Source: Halichondria panicea
Taxonomy: Eukaryota > Porifera > Demospongiae > Suberitida > Halichondriidae
NCBI RefSeq assembly: GCF_963675165.1
Contig: NC_087393.1
Coordinates: forward strand, 2,299,502 to 2,363,501
Reading direction: 5' to 3'
DNA length: 64,000 nt
Part shown: positions 15,001 to 26,500 of the stretch, piece after piece
How the letters are laid out: each line of letters starts with the position of its first letter
Numbering within the stretch: the stretch's first letter is position 1
Translations under genes and position numbers: made by a program
Notes under the pieces: generated by a model
Databases searched by the model: none
Seen by the model: only the letters and a program-made list of their open reading frames with translations
Told to the model about the DNA's origin: nothing

Positions 15001-17469
15001 AGGGCAAGAGTCGCCGAGGGGTATGTAACCACAATATATGTAGTGGACAAATATGGGGTCCATATAATTATTATGGGTTTGGTATCTGAATTATGCCATG
15101 TCACAGCAGCACTGTAAAAAAGGACCTCCCCTAGCAACAATCGAATGCACGGTGCTACTGCAAAAAGAGCAGGACTTCGCAGCTGTCATGCAAAGAGTTG
15201 CTCAGGATAGAGGTGAATGTTGTGGTGTGACACATGGTGGACTGGTGGTAAATGTGGGTATGTATGGAAGACTTATCAAATAAAAAAACTTGCATTATAC
15301 ACCTATGTTATTTTATATGTCTTACAACTGTTGATCAATAGAGTAGTGATGTAAGTGTGGTGTGTTTACACTCTAGATCTGACAATTGTTATATATGCAT
15401 AACACGCTCGAGATACTAAAGCAGTGCCTCATCTAGGCTAAAGTGTATAACTATCATAATAATGTATAGGTCGTACTGCTTTAAATGCATGGCATGCAAA
15501 TTGGGTCAAGCTTACTGGGGACAACTTTTTTAGTAGGAGATTTTTAAACCTGCCTTTTAAGCGAGAATGCAGTGTATAATTATTATCATTACAGCTTGAG
15601 ATTCATGAGGTGGATGTATACACCTACCAGAATCAAGCGAAGATGCTAGTTCACTGGGAATGTTGGTGCCACAGGTTTCAATAAAGCCAAACCCTCCTCC
15701 ACCTCTGCTCACTTGGAGGGAATCGATGCACCTACAAAATAAAACATGTATCAATCATTTCACACAAACAGTTGCATTGGTCTGTTCACCATGTAAATAC
15801 CATTCATTGAGATATTTGATAGTCTAATACGTACGTGTTAGTTTTTTGTAAAATTAGATTACCATAGTTCCTGTATGGTTAACTATGCTTCCTGTTACTG
15901 TTATTGTGATTGTTTGTATGAGTTCTGTGACGTGGTGCTGTTCGTTAGTACGTGATTTCTGCTTATACTAATATAGTTGCATGTTTGTTGTTGTTTCATG
16001 ATTGTTGTTCTTTGTATCTATAGCTATAGTTATATAGAGGCTCGCTCCAGGCGGCTCTCTTGTGTATGCATGGGAGCCTCTGCAGGTCCACTACCTTTGT
16101 CTTGTGCCTATATACTTAAATTATGCCAGTTATGCCGTTGCATGTTCTTGTGCATTTTATAAGTTATTGGATAACTCTATTTCAAACTCAAACGTCTGCA
16201 TAATTCAGCGACATTAAATAGATACCAATTATTGCATGTACTCCTTAGTGCAATCAATAAAATTTTCCCTGCAATAATATCTACGTCCAACTAAATGGTA
16301 TACGTAGTATGCATTTCATAAATCATGTACATGTATGGAACTAAAGGTGCTACATTTTTAGAAAGTGTTACATTAAGTAATCTATCGGATAAGGCAAAAC
16401 TGGCATGCCATACTTTGTTTGGAGAACACTATGCACATAGAAGCACACGCAGACCAATAAAACTGACCTAACTATCAGTAGTTACAATCACATAGTTTAT
16501 GCTTATGACATTCTGGCTAATAAGTATATTGACACACCTTGGCTGAGGGAAATTACGATCCTCGCATATCGGCTCCTCAATTTCCAGAGATGTGAGATTG
16601 AAGAAAGCAAAATGATTATCCGGACACTGCACTCTATACTTCATTAGAAACTGGTTGCCATAACTGCAAAAACATCAGTTCATGATCAATTAACCGTTAA
16701 TAAGTATATTCGATGCACTCCTGGCGCGCATGCATGCATGTGTTCATATAAATTATCTTATATGTGATGCATACATTCTACATGCAGTCATGCTATACGT
16801 TGAAATAGATGTGTGTAAATGAACATGCACACTAACTTTGTTGGGTTGGCCAATGACCTCCCTGGTGAAAAGAGGTAGTAAACGCGTGGGTCTCCTCCTA
16901 TTGTATCGAGTGGCCGCACAATGTCATCTCTGCTTCGAATCACACAAGTTCTGGAGTTTCGATTCCCACGTATTCTTGTGGTATAGATAGCATACTGACT
17001 GGAGGACATAGACAGACGTTAAAGTATAATACATGATTCCTTCAAAAAATCTAACTCAACTCGACCACTAAAGTATACGCTCTCTATCAAATGCAATTCA
17101 ACATACTTTGGTTGTGGAACATCTGTGCGGGCTGTATTCACAATTGTACAATTAAGGACATCCAGTCTGTTTAAAAGGCAGCCACGTGGTCTTCCAAACC
17201 GGGGCTGTGAGGAAGAGCTGCATGACGAGGGAAATAAAATATAAATTGGACCATATTAAAGGAGTCACTGATCTGACTTCACACTGACATACAATTAATA
17301 TACACCAACAGTAAACCATGCATGCATGTCATGCAGGAAGGAGACTACATTATAAAGAACGAGGCTTTAAGATTTACCATGAGTACAAATAATTATGCTA
17401 AAGATACATATATATATACCTTGAAATCAAGCATACAAAAATCAAGGAAAATGCAGCAATGACAGTCAT
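1..17469 (-). CDS. Modular secreted protein, copy A (CUB/Calx-beta/sushi/LDLa), 3' end outside window, one in-frame stop
   Basis: A large extracellular multidomain protein, likely acting in matrix or cell adhesion; that role is inferred from the domains. The start at 17469 opens with MTVIAAFSLIFVCLIS, a good signal peptide. I traced exons by splice sites and phase: 17420-17469, 17107-17217, 16837-16998, 16538-16663, 15628-15731, 14798-14899, 14105-14148, 13843-14027, 13566-13678, 13171-13250, 12731-12992, 12529-12628, 12422-12462, 11971-12114, 11646-11858, 11413-11565, 10881-11090, 10370-10549, 10059-10274, 9656-9868, 8782-8991, 8035-8241, 7809-7952, 7278-7463, 6886-7029, 6528-6734, 6259-6387, 6013-6072, 5414-5548, then LDLa exons to about 319. 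Phases agree throughout. The exon at 6886-7029 has a TGA at 7007-7009 where copy B has GGA. Sponge aggregation factors also use Calx-beta repeats, but I see no other tie to them. Confidence 0.85.
115..244. mobile_element. Inverted-repeat MITE (copy A)
   Basis: Arms at about 115-147 and 212-244 are near-perfect reverse complements around GGTGCAGC; the sequence CGACAGGCGCGGTGCAGC appears in both. The loop contains a second short palindrome around AGCAATAATT. It lies in an intron of the modular gene. The same element sits at about 44836-44966, so it predates the duplication. A fragment of a related end is seen near 37195. Confidence 0.8.
319..6072 (-). CDS. LDL-receptor class A repeats 1-12 with short linker exons (copy A)
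   Basis: Twelve LDLa modules, mostly one per exon, near 5414-5548, 5125-5246, 4824-4959, 4432-4552, 3648-3768, 2487-2616, 1894-2034, 1558-1717, 1119-1262, 865-995, 681-810 and 438-558. Each has six Cys and the calcium-binding core CDGxxDCxxGxDE. Linker exons include 6013-6072, about 2300-2385, about 2091-2145 and about 319-380. Intron lengths vary from roughly 100 to 900 bases. The array continues off the left edge, as copy B has six further modules. Confidence 0.88.
2938..3327. mobile_element. Non-autonomous DNA transposon with CGTTG flanks (copy A)
   Basis: The ends are CGGTGGCAGATCTGG and, reversed, CAGTGGCGGATCCAG, a hAT-like terminus. CGTTG flanks both sides (2933-2937 and 3328-3332). 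No protein is encoded. It sits in an intron between LDLa exons 5 and 6, and copy B has it too. Confidence 0.65.
5639..5929. mobile_element. Solo LTR, only in copy A
   Basis: A 291-bp insertion flanked by the direct repeat TTAAG (5634-5638 and 5930-5934). Copy B has the empty site with a single TTAAG near 50340. It begins TATTAGAGGAAG and ends CTGCGAACA, close to the TG...CA ends of copia-type LTRs with one change. A TATA-like GTATATAAG lies inside. No internal retroelement sequence remains, so I read it as a solo LTR left by recombination. It is in an intron and should not affect coding. Confidence 0.75.
6259..7952 (-). CDS. Calx-beta domains 4-5 and first half of 6 (copy A), with in-frame TGA
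   Basis: Exons 7809-7952 and 7278-7463 make domain 4 (VVMFREDAGNVTVTF, then FDEVFMLTIS and ILDNDG). Exons 6886-7029 and 6528-6734 make domain 5. The exon at 6259-6387 gives a first half only, with no matching second half before the LDLa array. In the exon at 6886-7029 the phase-correct frame reads a TGA at 7007-7009; copy B reads GGA there. I checked the frame from both flanking splice sites. Confidence 0.82.
8035..9868 (-). CDS. Three sushi (CCP) domains, one per exon (copy A)
   Basis: Exons 9656-9868, 8782-8991 and 8035-8241 each encode one sushi domain with four Cys and the motif PENGTI/PDNGIV near the start, then FxxGTEAxxxC. The middle one (8782-8991, 210 nt) has no counterpart in copy B. 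Its boundaries are symmetric phase 1, so its absence keeps frame. Sushi domains mediate protein-protein contacts, for example in complement proteins. Confidence 0.88.
8279..8480. mobile_element. MITE with TATACCGTATAGCGCG ends (copy A, intact)
   Basis: The terminal inverted repeats TATACCGTATAGCGCG and CGCGCTATACGGTATA bound about 200 bases with no coding content. It lies in the intron between sushi exons 2 and 3. In copy B the right end is lost to the deletion that also removed a sushi exon. Related elements lie at 22666-22920 and, diverged, near 25510-25910 and 29683-29760. Confidence 0.8.
10059..12114 (-). CDS. Calx-beta domains 1-3 (copy A)
   Basis: Six exons form three Calx-beta domains, each split over two exons. 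The first halves carry the typical opening (YLVREDVGNVTV in domain 1). The second halves end with acidic turns such as DNLIEFDEMFVV and VIILDEDG. Such domains bind calcium in Na/Ca exchangers and integrin beta-4 and occur as repeats in sponge aggregation factors. The exon at 10881-11090 has one Glu more than copy B (a 3-bp indel). All junctions are phase 1. Confidence 0.85.
12422..14148 (-). CDS. Unrecognised linker region with two furin-like motifs (copy A)
   Basis: Seven exons joined in frame. The segment holds RMKR followed by Ser (exon 13843-14027) and RIRR followed by Leu (exon 12731-12992). Both fit the furin rule R-x-K/R-R. Between them lies a stretch I cannot assign to a family, including an acidic run (residues GIEDDDTGDN). 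The exon at 12529-12628 ends in a GC donor (AG then GCAAGT), a rare but accepted GC-AG intron. The phases 0, 2, 1, 0, 1, 2, 1 contrast with the uniform phase 1 downstream. Confidence 0.7.
14445..14617. mobile_element. MITE with CAAGGGCGTATAAAAGAAGA ends (copy A)
   Basis: Arms of about 35 bp (14445-14479 and 14583-14617) are near-perfect inverted repeats. It lies in the intron between exons 14798-14899 and 14105-14148. The counterpart is 58264-58435. A diverged relative with only one clear end starts at 39661. Confidence 0.82.
14798..17469 (-). CDS. Signal peptide and CUB domain exons (copy A)
   Basis: Six exons encode the signal peptide, a short Arg-rich segment, and a CUB domain. The CUB signature is clearest in the last three exons: a Cys pair around PICEDRNFPQPRC, then SRGGGGFGFIETCGTNIP, then RTSDRGRFPGFSATVVC, matching the family pattern of a CG before the last third and a terminal PGFSA-x-C. 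Several Asn-x-Ser/Thr sites are present. The exon at 16837-16998 is open here; the same exon in copy B has a stop. Confidence 0.78.
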
Positions 17470-18380
17470 TGTTGAGGAGCTTTATCCAGTTTTTCCACCA
17501 TGCATGCAGTTGCACTGACTATATAATTAATAATAGCAGATGATAGCTAGATATATACACTAACTTCAAATACGCATGCAGGCTTTATTAAACAGGGCTA
17601 TACAAGAGCAATTCATACCAATCATGTGGACATCCTGGATATTCATTAATTTGTTAGCAAACACAAAAGAGGAATTCGTAACAACATGGATACAGTGGCA
17701 TGCTGTTAGTGGTATCCAATAACTCTGAAATGTCCCTTACACAAATATGGCCTTCGGAATCCACAGATTGCTATTTAGACCTTGTGTTTATGAAACTAGA
17801 TTTAAATGTGAACACTTATAAACAGTCCACATCTAATTGGTTCTACACAGTTTCATGTTTTGTAAATCTAGATGAGCACTGCAGTGACCACACATGCATG
17901 CACATTCTCAAAACGTAATAATTATACTAGATCTAGATGTCTATACCTCTGCTCATAACTGCCATTATAATTTTACACAGCAAGTACATGTTATTTGTAA
18001 AGGACAAAGGTGTGGCTATAGATCAGGATCCAGATCTAGATCTCTGACATGTAGTAGTAGACCTATAGATCTACATGCATGTGTCGGAGCTATAGTCTTG
18101 GGCATGAGCATTAGAATACTATAATCTGCATGTGCATAGTTTCACTCTTCAGTTCTAGTGACCTGTTTTTAAAGGCATTTTGTAATGACAGGTCAATTAT
18201 TGCTTAAGTCAAGTTCTTATGTTTCTCTTGGCCCCAAGGCTTGGCAAATTGTCGTGAACCGTATAAAGCAATGATCACATCTAGATCTATATACATTGCT
18301 GATTCTCTATATAATAGAAGAAGAAGATGCATGTGGAAAAGATTGTGTGGATTTTATTTTATAACCTCCAAGAAAAACTC
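17470..18380. other. Intergenic, probable promoter region of the modular gene (copy A)
   Basis: No exon found. The stretch separates the start codon of the modular gene (17469) from the end of the small secreted-protein gene. It holds several AGATCT-containing short palindromes (around 17930 and 18030-18075), which recur near 18740 and 20400. I see no clear TATA box. Promoter function is inferred from position only. Confidence 0.35.
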
Positions 18381-19309
18381 CTAAAGGATACACCTCTTGC
18401 TTTGAATTCTCTGTACAGCTTGCATATATAGGACTGGAACCTTGCAAAGACCTGGGTTGAACTGCATGGCAACTAGCTCTATGTATAGAATGGTTATAGC
18501 ATGCATGAGGCTTTATGTCCCAATGCTCGATGGCTGCATGAGGATCAACACTATAACCATCTAACCTCACTCACCAAGACACTGCCCTTTTTTGATAGTA
18601 ACAGCTTCGAAAACTGAGTGAGAATGATAATGGCAGCCTGGAAAGCCTTCTACAAAAAGTGAATATTAATCTTATTGTTGAAAAGGTATACCTGACTCCT
18701 TTTAGGCAGGTATTTGAATGTATGTTAATTCCCTATAGATCTAGTTTCTTATAGATCTAGTGCATTAGAAACAGCCTTAATTGTATGCATGCATGCATGC
18801 ACTCATCAATGAATGATTTCAGCAGACACAGAAGAGCAACCATTATTCTCGAATTACCCACCAAGAAATAGTGAAGAATATGGCTTTAGGGCTCATTACA
18901 ACCAACAGATAGAAGTAAGTCAGTTTTTCCTAACATTGAACACAAACACCATGGCAAATTGCCAAGTGCTTTTTCAGGGAGTCTGCAGACATCATCTCGA
19001 TTTAGCTTACCCAACGAGAACTCATATAGATCTGAGTCGACAATCATTGAAAAAAGAAGAAGAGTCTTGAGAGTATTTAATCTTCTCATGGAAACTCCCA
19101 CACCCAGGAGCGTGCTCCATTGCATGTTTTACCCTCAAACGAGCCAAGGAACATTTCCAAAAGGCAACTAGCTCTTTCTCACACCCGTGTATAGAGCTTT
19201 CACGACTAGCTGATGCCACTTCACAGCACTTATCACGAACAATCTCACTGTAACTGCTCTCACCAATTCTTATGTGTGAGTTAATAGTCCATACAATGAT
19301 GATAATCAT
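18381..19309 (-). pseudogene. Small putative secreted Cys-rich protein, copy A, frameshifted
   Basis: Three exons: 19011-19309, 18575-18649 and about 18381-18478. The start ATG at 19309 gives MIIIIVWTINS, a short hydrophobic leader, then a Cys-containing stretch with DKCCEV, HGCEKELVAFWKC and HAPGCGSF. I do not recognise the family. Copy A has one extra base within 19023-19029 (CATATAG against CATTAG in copy B), which brings in a TGA before the donor. A second indel (two bases, near 18426) shifts the last exon relative to copy B. Copy B is open across both places. Confidence 0.45.
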
Positions 19310-19536
19310 GAAAACAACTTTCACCGCAAGCTAAGATACCCGATTTTATATTATTGTGGTCCGTATATACATGGGTCAGATTGCTTTAGAGTACAATATG
19401 GCCATAATCTTGTAACTGTAATAGTGATGATTATACAATTCAGTAATGCCCTTGCAAATATAAACTTATACTTAGTCATTTCCAAAGTAGAATTTGAATA
19501 TAAATGCCTTAATGTATAACGTACCCCCAAATATTG

Positions 19537-19905
19537 CTAATTTATTGCATGGTGATTTTGTATTGACAATTTATCCAACGGGGACAGAGGAAGGCATGTC
19601 AGAGCTTCTCTCAGTTGAGCTTGCCAGACTACAAGATGATCAATACTTCTATCCATGCTTATAGAAAGCCATTCTCTATGTCCATGCAAACAGCCACAGT
19701 CCACAATACAATACACTGGCCTGTGAAGATCGAGCAGATCCAAAAGTACGAAGACTGCAAGACAAAAGGATTATTAATTTTTCTCCAAATTGTGTGGACA
19801 AGGACACACAAACCTGAAACTTTCCTTCTCTCTTCATCCATATGGAGTCTTGTAACTGAAGAGAGGTGTTCAAAACTGCACCAAGTGTATCGAGATACGA
19901 GGCTT
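19537..19905 (-). other. Possible exons, conserved between copies, function unknown (copy A)
   Basis: On the minus strand, a segment starting after an acceptor TCTTGCAG near 19755 is open to a TAG at 19537 and includes VYCIVDCGCLHGHREW. A second open segment lies at about 19800-19905, with acceptor TTGTAG and donor CAG/GTTTGT. The 6-bp difference with copy B (RP against RARP) keeps frame. The two segments do not join in a shared frame, so I cannot claim a gene. A plus-strand ORF over the same bases (19615-20058) is equally unsupported. Confidence 0.25.
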
Positions 19906-20081
19906 GCACTACAATTGACGATTGTTTCTAAAACTGGCATAGAAGAAGATTTTATCTTTTTGTCTGCATGTCAATCCAGAAGACAATGGATCATAACACA
20001 ATCAAACAATACGAGCACCTATCTTGTATTCATGATTCAAGCCGAAGTGCATGTATAAGTAGTCTATATAATTATAACTAG

Positions 20082-20278
20082 CCTAAGACTTGCATGCAGT
20101 CAATTTTGTGAAACCCTATAGTAGCATGGGTGTGTGCAAAGGTGTGGTGTGGTTAAAGTTATATGACTGTCAGTATACTGTATAGTGTCTAGACTTTACT
20201 AGATTAGTTGTCTAGAAATCATAGCCTGCAGCCAGTGGTCCTTTCTCGGCAACGTCATCAAGCAGATCATCTGAAGTG
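20082..20278. promoter_or_regulatory. Upstream region of the STRA6-like gene
   Basis: Unique sequence just right of the duplication breakpoint and immediately before the proposed start codon. The next gene to the left runs the opposite way, so this and the preceding 970 bases may serve both. No TATA box or initiator that I can defend. Confidence 0.25.
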
Positions 20279-23200
20279 ATGGAGGCTGCTAAGTATTTAA
20301 CTTTTGTATCTAGCCATGTTTTAATGAAATAATTAATGCATGGGGTGCCCTATTATAATTATTAGAACTGCCATGCGGTGAGTAGATCTACTAAGCAATC
20401 TAGATCTAGTAAATCTAGATCTATCATAGGTCTAATAATATATAAATATGCATCCGATTTACCCGTGTTACCTTATACCATATATATAATATTATACCGT
20501 AGTTGATGTAATCACAGCGACACTCTATAATTATATGAAATAATAATAGCATCATAAATTATTATTATTATGATGTTAATATAGATAATTGTTTCTTGTA
20601 CATAATATTATATACGTAGTCTCAAAAAATGTATGACGCTGTATAATTCCATCAACTACGGGGTAATTATGTTTGCGAAATCATCATGGCACTAGTCTAT
20701 GGTACATGTTTCATGAATATTGTTCATCTCTCCTCACAGCTCTAGTGTCAATGTATGTACATCGAAGTATGGAACTGCCGATAGTGCATTTCTTTGGGTC
20801 TGCGTTGTTCTTGGTGTAAGTATAATCACACACACTCTATATGTTGCGCTCAGTGCCATGCATAAACATGCATAGCTACTTTAGTTATATCTGGTACCGT
20901 GTACCATTGCTAATCTGTAGATCTAGTGCTACTATAAAAAAGGTGAAACTGTGCGTTTACTTTTGGCCAATTAAACACACATGTATGCAGATGCTAGTAG
21001 TGATTGGGCTCAGCTTCACATACCAGAGAATCAACCTGTGTAAGCAACTGTGCTGGAGCTTACCTGGAATTGTACAGTGAGTATTGTAATCACTCAGATC
21101 TGAAGACACACAATTTTTGTGGTAGTCTAGTTCATCAGAATTTGTATGATCCTTAAATTGAAATAATGACTGTCAGCAGCACAATAGCAATGGTATTTTT
21201 TATAGCAATTTATGCTGTAAAGCAAAGGATCGATGCACAAACTCCCTACGAAAAAATTGCCTATAATTATGTTGATAACAATTACCATGTGTAATACAGG
21301 CCAGTGAACCTGCTCACCCACTCAGCTGATTACATCATCAACCTCGTACTCTTTGCTGCTCTATCTGGAGACATTGTTATAGTTCTGATGACGCAGCATA
21401 TGAAGTTACCTACTACCAACCCTTATACAGCCATATTTTATCAAACAGGTATAATCGGCACTGTACTCTTTGCTAAATACGCATTTATAGGCATAGTGTT
21501 GCTATCATTTGAGGATTTTCACTGATTTTAGACCACCCTGCTGTATTGTGCACGCTTATTTATAAACACCGGGCAGATTTATTCCCTAACTGAGGTTTCA
21601 GGACATGGCGTGTTTAAGGCCTTGAACCATCATTGAATCACCGGCATTTAATCCAGACCAGGCGCTTATTCAGCCAGTATAATTATATTCGACTTAATAC
21701 TGTACAAAAGTAGATATGAGTAGGTATCTTGTATTTCTTTGTCTGAAATCAGTATAAAAATTTGTCTTTGATAGTTTTGACGCCCGTATTCTCTGTCCTG
21801 GAAGTGTCGGTGAAGTACTTCCCCCTGTTCTCGTGTGTAGACGCTCCAATACCCCTCGTAGGACACATAGTTGGTCTGATCTACCTGCCATTCCTGTAAG
21901 TATGACACTAATTGATATACCATATAAGGAAATTTGTTGTAGCCCACATTAATGTTAAATGGAACATTTGTGTGGGTGTTCCTTGCATTAAATTAAATTT
22001 AAATTAAATTAAATTAAAGATGGAGCTGGCAATCTTTACTCCAATCAAAATCAACCGGTTCTCGTACCTGCAATACTATAATCATTGTGCTTGGCCTCAG
22101 TAGATCAGAATATGACGCTCCAATTGTGTGAGCCCTGAGCCCTGAGTGCTCTCGTAAGTTGACTTTAATTGATAGTGTTTACATTAGCTGCTTAATTATC
22201 CTTTCAAAGTTGATACTGCGTGTACATGTGTGACGAAAGTGCTCACTGTAACACTCAGGGCCATCCTACACTTTTAGTATTGTATAAGGATCCCCACCTA
22301 TCTGTATACAACCCTGGATTCCTACACAGCGGCATGAACGCCCACGAGTCAGCTAGCAAGCGAACAATCCAGTGGTGGCCATGCATTGCCCATGCATGCA
22401 CCTTTCCCAGACAGATCCACGTATTATAGAGACATTCATATTATTAGATGGAGTATAACTATATATAACCTCTAATCTGGCTAAAGCCCATGCAACTCTC
22501 ATCATACCATAGGCTCTGTCATATCATTGTGAGGGACGTTGGACTCTCTTGTGTCTTCGGCAACAGCAATGATGTGATTGTAAGACTGTGCATGTGACTA
22601 CATGTAGCTCAATACAACACTCGTATAGAGATCAACGTTTGCCCACGCATGTTTCTACAAATAAATACCGTATAGCGGGTATATTTCGAGGGTATAAATG
22701 TTCGCGGTTTTCGCGGATTGAGCCTGTACCGCGAAAATTTATAATAGTAGGCGTGTTCAGTATTATGGATTCGAGGCTAACGGTGTGGAGGTACAGCTGC
22801 ATGTTGATGTGGGCATGCGCCAAAAGGCTGGAACTCAGACCACGAAAATAAAATCCGCGAACCTTTGTAATGGTCCATCCGCGAAAATTTATACCCTCGA
22901 AATATACCCGCTATACGGTACACCACAAATTCCACCCTGAGTGAGTACTCACTCTGTTGTGAGAACAATTTTGTCGAGGTCAGCTTGCCCACGAAGATTA
23001 CCCACTATATGCATGTAGCGGTATGTAGTGAATGATCCATCTATCCCTATTAAGATTCCTGTAACTAACACTCAATGTTTGGTTTTGTCCCAATGCATGA
23101 TACAGACTGGCCTGTACATAGGCATGAGACTGCCCGTCTACCTTGTGCTCCTATGCATAGTCGTGTGGTACATTTATGCTGTTGTGCGTGACTGTGTCTT

Positions 23201-23438
23201 GTGTCGCAAGCTGGGCTTTGGCACAGCAGTAAGTTGATTGTTTCTTTTGGTATGCATGCATGTGGTTTTTTAAATTATAGTGTCAGTTATCTTGATTCGA
23301 ATATTTTCGCATACTACATACGTATGGTGTACACTTACTGATTGACTACTGGTAACAGATGGAGCAACTTAATGGGGCCCATCGAACGTACAACTATTAC
23401 AAGCAGTGTGTTACACATCTCTTCAAAAAGTAAGTTCA

Positions 23439-23526
<88 letters not shown>

Positions 23527-26500
23527 AATGTAATATGCGTGTGAATTATGATTATAAATGCATTACATACTACATGCAGGAAACTTCAGAATTCTAGGTG
23601 TCTCTCTTCTTTCTGTCCATGCATTCTTTCACGTGAGCAAATATTGTAACTTGATTTCGTATGCGTATACTACGTAGGTACACATACAGACAATGTCACG
23701 TATACATTTAGGTGTATGTGTTCCACTATCCATCTATTCACACTGTATGTAGCTACATTGATAGCTTCAATTCATTAGTATAATTATATACGACTGTTAC
23801 TTAATTCTTTCAGCTCGAAAGTTGCCTCTCAGATTTTCTGCAGCAGTGACTGTCTCAACATTAATTCTCTATCAGGTATATCATGTATTTCCGCTTCTAT
23901 GAGGGACCAGAGATTTAGAGACTTAGAGAACATTTGCAATAAAGCACAAATCAGTACCAAAAGGCTGCAGCTGAAAACATGTTAATACCTAAGCTAATCA
24001 AAATAACTTCCTAGAACAGATAACACAAGACAGTACTAAATGAACAACGAGCCTGGTCACAAGAGTTTCACAACATCCTATTAAACATCTAACCCCAAAA
24101 GATGGACAACAAATTAAGTTAATGACCAACTTGAAACCGATGACGAGTACAGTATAAGTTAACCGTCTAAGACAATAGACATGAAGAATCTAATAAAGGA
24201 AGTAAAAGAAGTAACTAGAGCCACAAGCCTATAGTTAGCCACATTATAGTTAATAGTGTTCCTACAGTGGCCGAGAATGGTCACCCGCCTCCGCCTACCG
24301 CCACAATGAACCGCGTGTGGATGTTTTGTTAACAGCGCGCGCTTAATTCTAAACGCTTGCGGTAAACACATTAAGTGCGCGCGGTTGTTCCTGATGTCCG
24401 CACGCGGTAGGAGACACACAGCGTGCGCAGTTAAACAAAGAGCCGCCGACAAATTTTAAGATCAGTCTGCACAAGGTCAAAGGTCCATCAATCATGTCCT
24501 GCAGTCTGCAAGAAATACCTTGCGTTAAGTAGAATCCAGATATGATTTATTGACCTTTGACCTTGTGCAGACTGATCTTAAAATTTGTTGGCGGCTCTTA
24601 ATTTGTTTAACTGCGCGCTGTGTGTCTCTTACCGCGCGCGCTTTATGTGCCTACCGCGAGTGTTTATATTTAAGCGTGCGTGCGGTCAACGGAAACTTTG
24701 CGTGCGCGGTTTGTTGTGGCGATATAGGCATAAGCGGGTGACCTTTCTCGGCCACCGTATGTTCCAGTGTGAGGTAGTGTCCTCACAGCTTCAATTTTTT
24801 GTAAGTGCATGCTGACACTTGTAATAATAATTATCCTTAATAAAATAATATCTCAAATTAGATTATGCATGCAATAATATAATTAGTTTGCGGGACATAC
24901 CTTTTAACGTATATGGCCCGTGAGACTAGCAACTAGTTACATGTAACAGTATCCTTAAAATAATTATCTCAAATCAGAGTATGCATGCAATATGTTAGTT
25001 CGCGGGCCATACCCTTCAACGTATATGGCCCGTGAGACTAGCAACTAGTTACATGTAACAGTATCCTTAAAATAATATCTCAAATCAGAGTATGCATGCA
25101 ATATGTTAGTTCGCGGGCCATACCCTTCAACGTATAATTACATGTCATACGTGTGCATTTATATTGTATGTATGCTGCACCAGGACTCTTAATAATTCCA
25201 TGATTGTGTCCGGCCTTGCAGGTTTGTTTCCTTCTGAGTGGCAGTTTGTTTTATTCTCTCTCACTGCTTGAACGTCTACTGGGGGGGCACGAACGATTCC
25301 TTGACCAATGGTTCAAAACTCATCATTTTCCTGATCATTTTTATGATGCAATCATGGAGGTCGCACAGTCCCTGTTGGGTACGTGCATAATTATAATAAT
25401 TCAGTATAATTATGCTTCAGATTCACTTTTAGTATCACATTGGCATTAACATGATTATTATTGGCAGGTATATTACAAAATTATTATGTGAGCTTTTTAG
25501 TATATAGGAGGTATATTTTGAAGGTATAAACTTTCGCGGAATGACCGTTAGAGAGGTTTTTGCAGATTTAATTTTCGGTAGTTAAGACTGGATACAGTTG
25601 AACAATGCTCGACCATTGAGATTATACGGAGTATCCTTGAAGTGAGTATTCTTGAAGTGGCGCGTATTAGTCACATCTGACATCTGCCTGCTCAAATTAA
25701 CCATAGTAATAGCCTTTTTTGATATGTGGATCGTTTCGTGCAACAACCGTATAATGTATATAGTTAGTTACAAATGAATTTGAGTGCTTGGATCCATAAA
25801 GAAATTATTGTATAGCATTTATACCCAAGGCTGCTTTCCGCAAAAATTAAATCGACCAAAACCTTCTAGCGGTCTTTCCGTGAAAATTTGTACCCTCGAA
25901 GTATACCTTATAATTATAAATACGGTATTGCAGTAGACTTTCATTAATCCTGTCACCCTTGGGACAGTGCAGTTTGGTCGCAATAGCGAGGCGCGTGGCT
26001 GCATTCCGAAAATAGCCTCGAATCAAACGACTAATTTTGTGGTTCTGTCTCGTCATTATGCTCTTTAACCAATTTTCATCTGCCAAACCACATCCAAAAC
26101 GTCCATAATAAACAAACCTAGTTTGGGGCAGCCAGAACTGACCAGTAAATAGCGACTGGCCGCATTTCAGGGCGAGTTTTATGCAGTAATGATCAAGCTA
26201 TTATTACCAGCACACTTACGTCACCACTATTCATTGGTCTCTGTACGATACATAGAAAAATAACATACAGCCCTAGGCATGCACAGTTTCAAGGTGTTTT
26301 TCATTTGTTCAAGAAAGTAAGCAAACAGAAAGCCAAGCTTGACGGTACTAAGACTCCAAGCAACGGCAGAAACACAGAAGCTACTCTCCAACAAGATGGC
26401 TAAGTCTCCATGGGTCCATGGGCGTGGTTATAATTTTATCCCAAGAGAAAAGATTGCAACTCCATGCACCGGTAAGGGACGTCGAATGGCCAACGCTTGG

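Larger units (their letters stand above)
1..20081. repeat. Segmental duplication, copy A (left part cut by window edge)
   Basis: This block matches 44719-63914 almost base for base over exons and introns alike. Differences are scattered substitutions, short AT-rich indels, a 291-bp solo LTR present only here (5639-5929), and a 582-bp segment (about 8441-9022) missing from the other copy. Similarity stops abruptly after the CTAG at 20078-20081. Matching introns mean DNA-level duplication or two haplotypes, not retroposition. The left end of the unit lies outside the window, because the first base already aligns to 44719. Confidence 0.96.

Noticed and set aside
19615-20058. 147-codon plus-strand frame, with a similar one at 63453-63914
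   Set aside because: The copies diverge with frame-changing indels at its 3' end, and it overlaps better minus-strand splice signals. Not called as a gene.
23342-23597. Open frames of alternating Cys-Val over 23443-23525
   Set aside because: They are the translation of an uninterrupted GT microsatellite in an intron.
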